Origin: Atribacteria bacterium SCGC AAA255-N14
Lineage (GTDB): Bacteria; Atribacterota; JS1; SB-45; 34-128
NCBI GenBank assembly: GCA_000405345.1
Contig: ASPC01000010.1
Span: forward strand, 1 to 34,162
Reading direction: 5' to 3'
Length of the DNA: 34,162 bases
The notes under the pieces were generated by a model that did not search any database, was not told the DNA's origin, and saw only the letters and a list, made by a program, of their open reading frames with translations. Of the stretch, positions 33,156-34,162 are shown piece by piece; position 1 is the stretch's first letter; every line of letters starts with the position of its first letter. Both the position numbers and the translations under genes were made by a program.

Positions 33156-34162
33156 CTATTCACTAACGACTAACGACTGTTTTATTTCCTCTTCCAAGAA
33201 CTGTATGGCCTTATTTAATTGCATATCCTGTTCACTATCTTCCACCGGTTCTACTAATATATCCGGTTCAATCCCAATATGATTTATAGAACGCTCGTTA
33301 GGGGTGAAATATTCAGAAGTGGTAATAGCAATTCCTGAACCATCGTAAAGATTAAAGACTTGCTGAACTACTCCCTTGCCAAATGTTTTTTCTCCCATCA
33401 ACTTACCCCTACCAGTATCCTGAATCGCTCCAGCTACAATCTCCGAAGCACTCGCACTACCCTCATTAACCAACACGAATAAAGGCCATTCAGGATATTT
33501 ATTTCCTCTGGATTCTATAGTAGCTACTATCCCATCTCTATCTTTGATATGGACAACCGGTCCTTCTTTTATAAATTTACTGGCTACCTCTATAGCACTA
33601 TCCAATAATCCTCCCGGATTATTGCGTAAATCAAGAATAATCCCCTGAATATCACTATCTTTTTTAAATTCATTTAATACTTCTTTTAATTCAGGCTCGG
33701 TATTTATATTAAAAGTAGTAATCCTGATGTAACCAATGTTGTTATTCCTGCCCATTACCTCCTTTTTTACCGCTTTAACTTCGATTATATCTCGGATTAT
33801 GGTAATTTTTAAAAGTTCCTCTATATTTCCTCTCTTAATTCCTAAGGTAACTTCAGTTCCTTTCTCTCCCCTTAAAATATTTACTGCTTCGTCTAATGCC
33901 ATTCCTTCTGTTGATTTTCCATCAATCTCCGCTATCTTATCTCCTGCTTTTATTCCTGCTCCATAAGCCGGGGTATCTTCAATAGGAGAAATTATAGTTA
34001 ATTGATCATCTTTTATAGAAATAATTATCCCTAATCCTCCAAAACGACCTAAAAACATATCTTCCTGTTCCCTTTTAAGACCTTCAGGATCCATATAACG
34101 AGTATAGGGGTCATCGAGGGTTTTAAGCATACCTCTTATTGCCCCCTGAATAACTTTATCTA
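33156..34162 (-). CDS. S41-family C-terminal processing peptidase, 5'-truncated
   Basis: Periplasmic/cell-envelope serine protease of the CtpA/Prc type. The reading frame is open to the window edge (first residues DKVIQGAIRGMLKTLDDPYT), so the N-terminus including any signal peptide is missing; the ATG at 34130 is internal. PDZ domain (GGLGIIISIKDDQLTIISPI with GIKAGDKIAEIDGK) and the catalytic domain: ILDLRNNPGG, NEGSASASEI, GEKTFGKGVVQ. Counting from Met 34130, Ser227, Lys252 and Gln256 match the Ser-Lys-Gln site. The last residues, SLVVSE, are encoded by the CGTTAGT-type repeat that continues into the gap. Confidence 0.95.
   Translation of the reverse strand, partial: DKVIQGAIRGMLKTLDDPYTRYMDPEGLKREQEDMFLGRFGGLGIIISIKDDQLTIISPIEDTPAYGAGIKAGDKIAEIDGKSTEGMALDEAVNILRGEKGTEVTLGIKRGNIEELLKITIIRDIIEVKAVKKEVMGRNNNIGYIRITTFNINTEPELKEVLNEFKKDSDIQGIILDLRNNPGGLLDSAIEVASKFIKEGPVVHIKDRDGIVATIESRGNKYPEWPLFVLVNEGSASASEIVAGAIQDTGRGKLMGEKTFGKGVVQQVFNLYDGSGIAITTSEYFTPNERSINHIGIEPDILVEPVEDSEQDMQLNKAIQFLEEEIKQSLVVSE

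Overview
This is an A+T-rich bacterial chromosomal segment in which every supported gene is read from the minus strand. The gene content (TRAP transporters, a tungsten-type aldehyde:ferredoxin oxidoreductase, a class II-type EPSP synthase, an AroH-type chorismate mutase, a DAHP synthase with an N-terminal ferredoxin-like domain, GluRS next to tRNA-Gln) suggests a strict anaerobe of a Firmicutes-like or candidate-phylum lineage. Atribacterota would fit, but the sequence alone does not prove it.

Layout, given in plus coordinates; transcription runs from high to low numbers. (1) 1-1740: a 3'-truncated gene for a secreted beta-helix protein, preceded by a tandem glycine riboswitch that overlaps an intrinsic terminator. 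(2) 1985-2921: smpB and ssrA (tmRNA), overlapping by 11 nt, with one strong promoter and one terminator. (3) 3128-17904: a catabolic island with a GntR/FCD regulator, RraA-like aldolase, LDH2-type dehydrogenase, AOR, SDR, cupin, creatininase-family hydrolase, TRAP DctPQM, zinc alcohol dehydrogenase, a broken second dctP, an amidohydrolase, an 87-nt remnant of the alcohol dehydrogenase and a Gfo/Idh/MocA dehydrogenase. The substrate is unknown. (4) 18087-28005: the complete shikimate/tyrosine operon aroH-aroF-aroA-aroE-aroC-aroK-aroB-aroQ-tyrA. Its apparent control region is a strong promoter, a Phe/Tyr-rich 30-codon leader peptide and a multi-hairpin attenuator at 27751-28005, now separated from aroH by an IS110-family element. 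(5) 28032-31494: tsaC/sua5, greA, tRNA-Glu, tRNA-Gln, gltX. (6) 31894-34162: a divergent polysaccharide deacetylase and a 5'-truncated S41 C-terminal processing protease.

The most striking signals are in non-coding DNA. One is the Phe/Tyr attenuator, in which alternative pairings can be followed by eye. The second is a structured RNA upstream of the IS110 transposase whose first loop contains a 9-nt complement of the reconstructed insertion target, plus a -35/-10 pair that would be joined at exactly 17 nt when the element circularises. The third is the glycine riboswitch in front of a secreted protein instead of a glycine-metabolism gene. Many gaps also carry degenerate short tandem repeats with 7-bp-like periods and REP-like palindromes; one of these repeats encodes the C-terminal tail of the protease.

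All statements are from reading the sequence by eye. No alignment, folding or database search was run.
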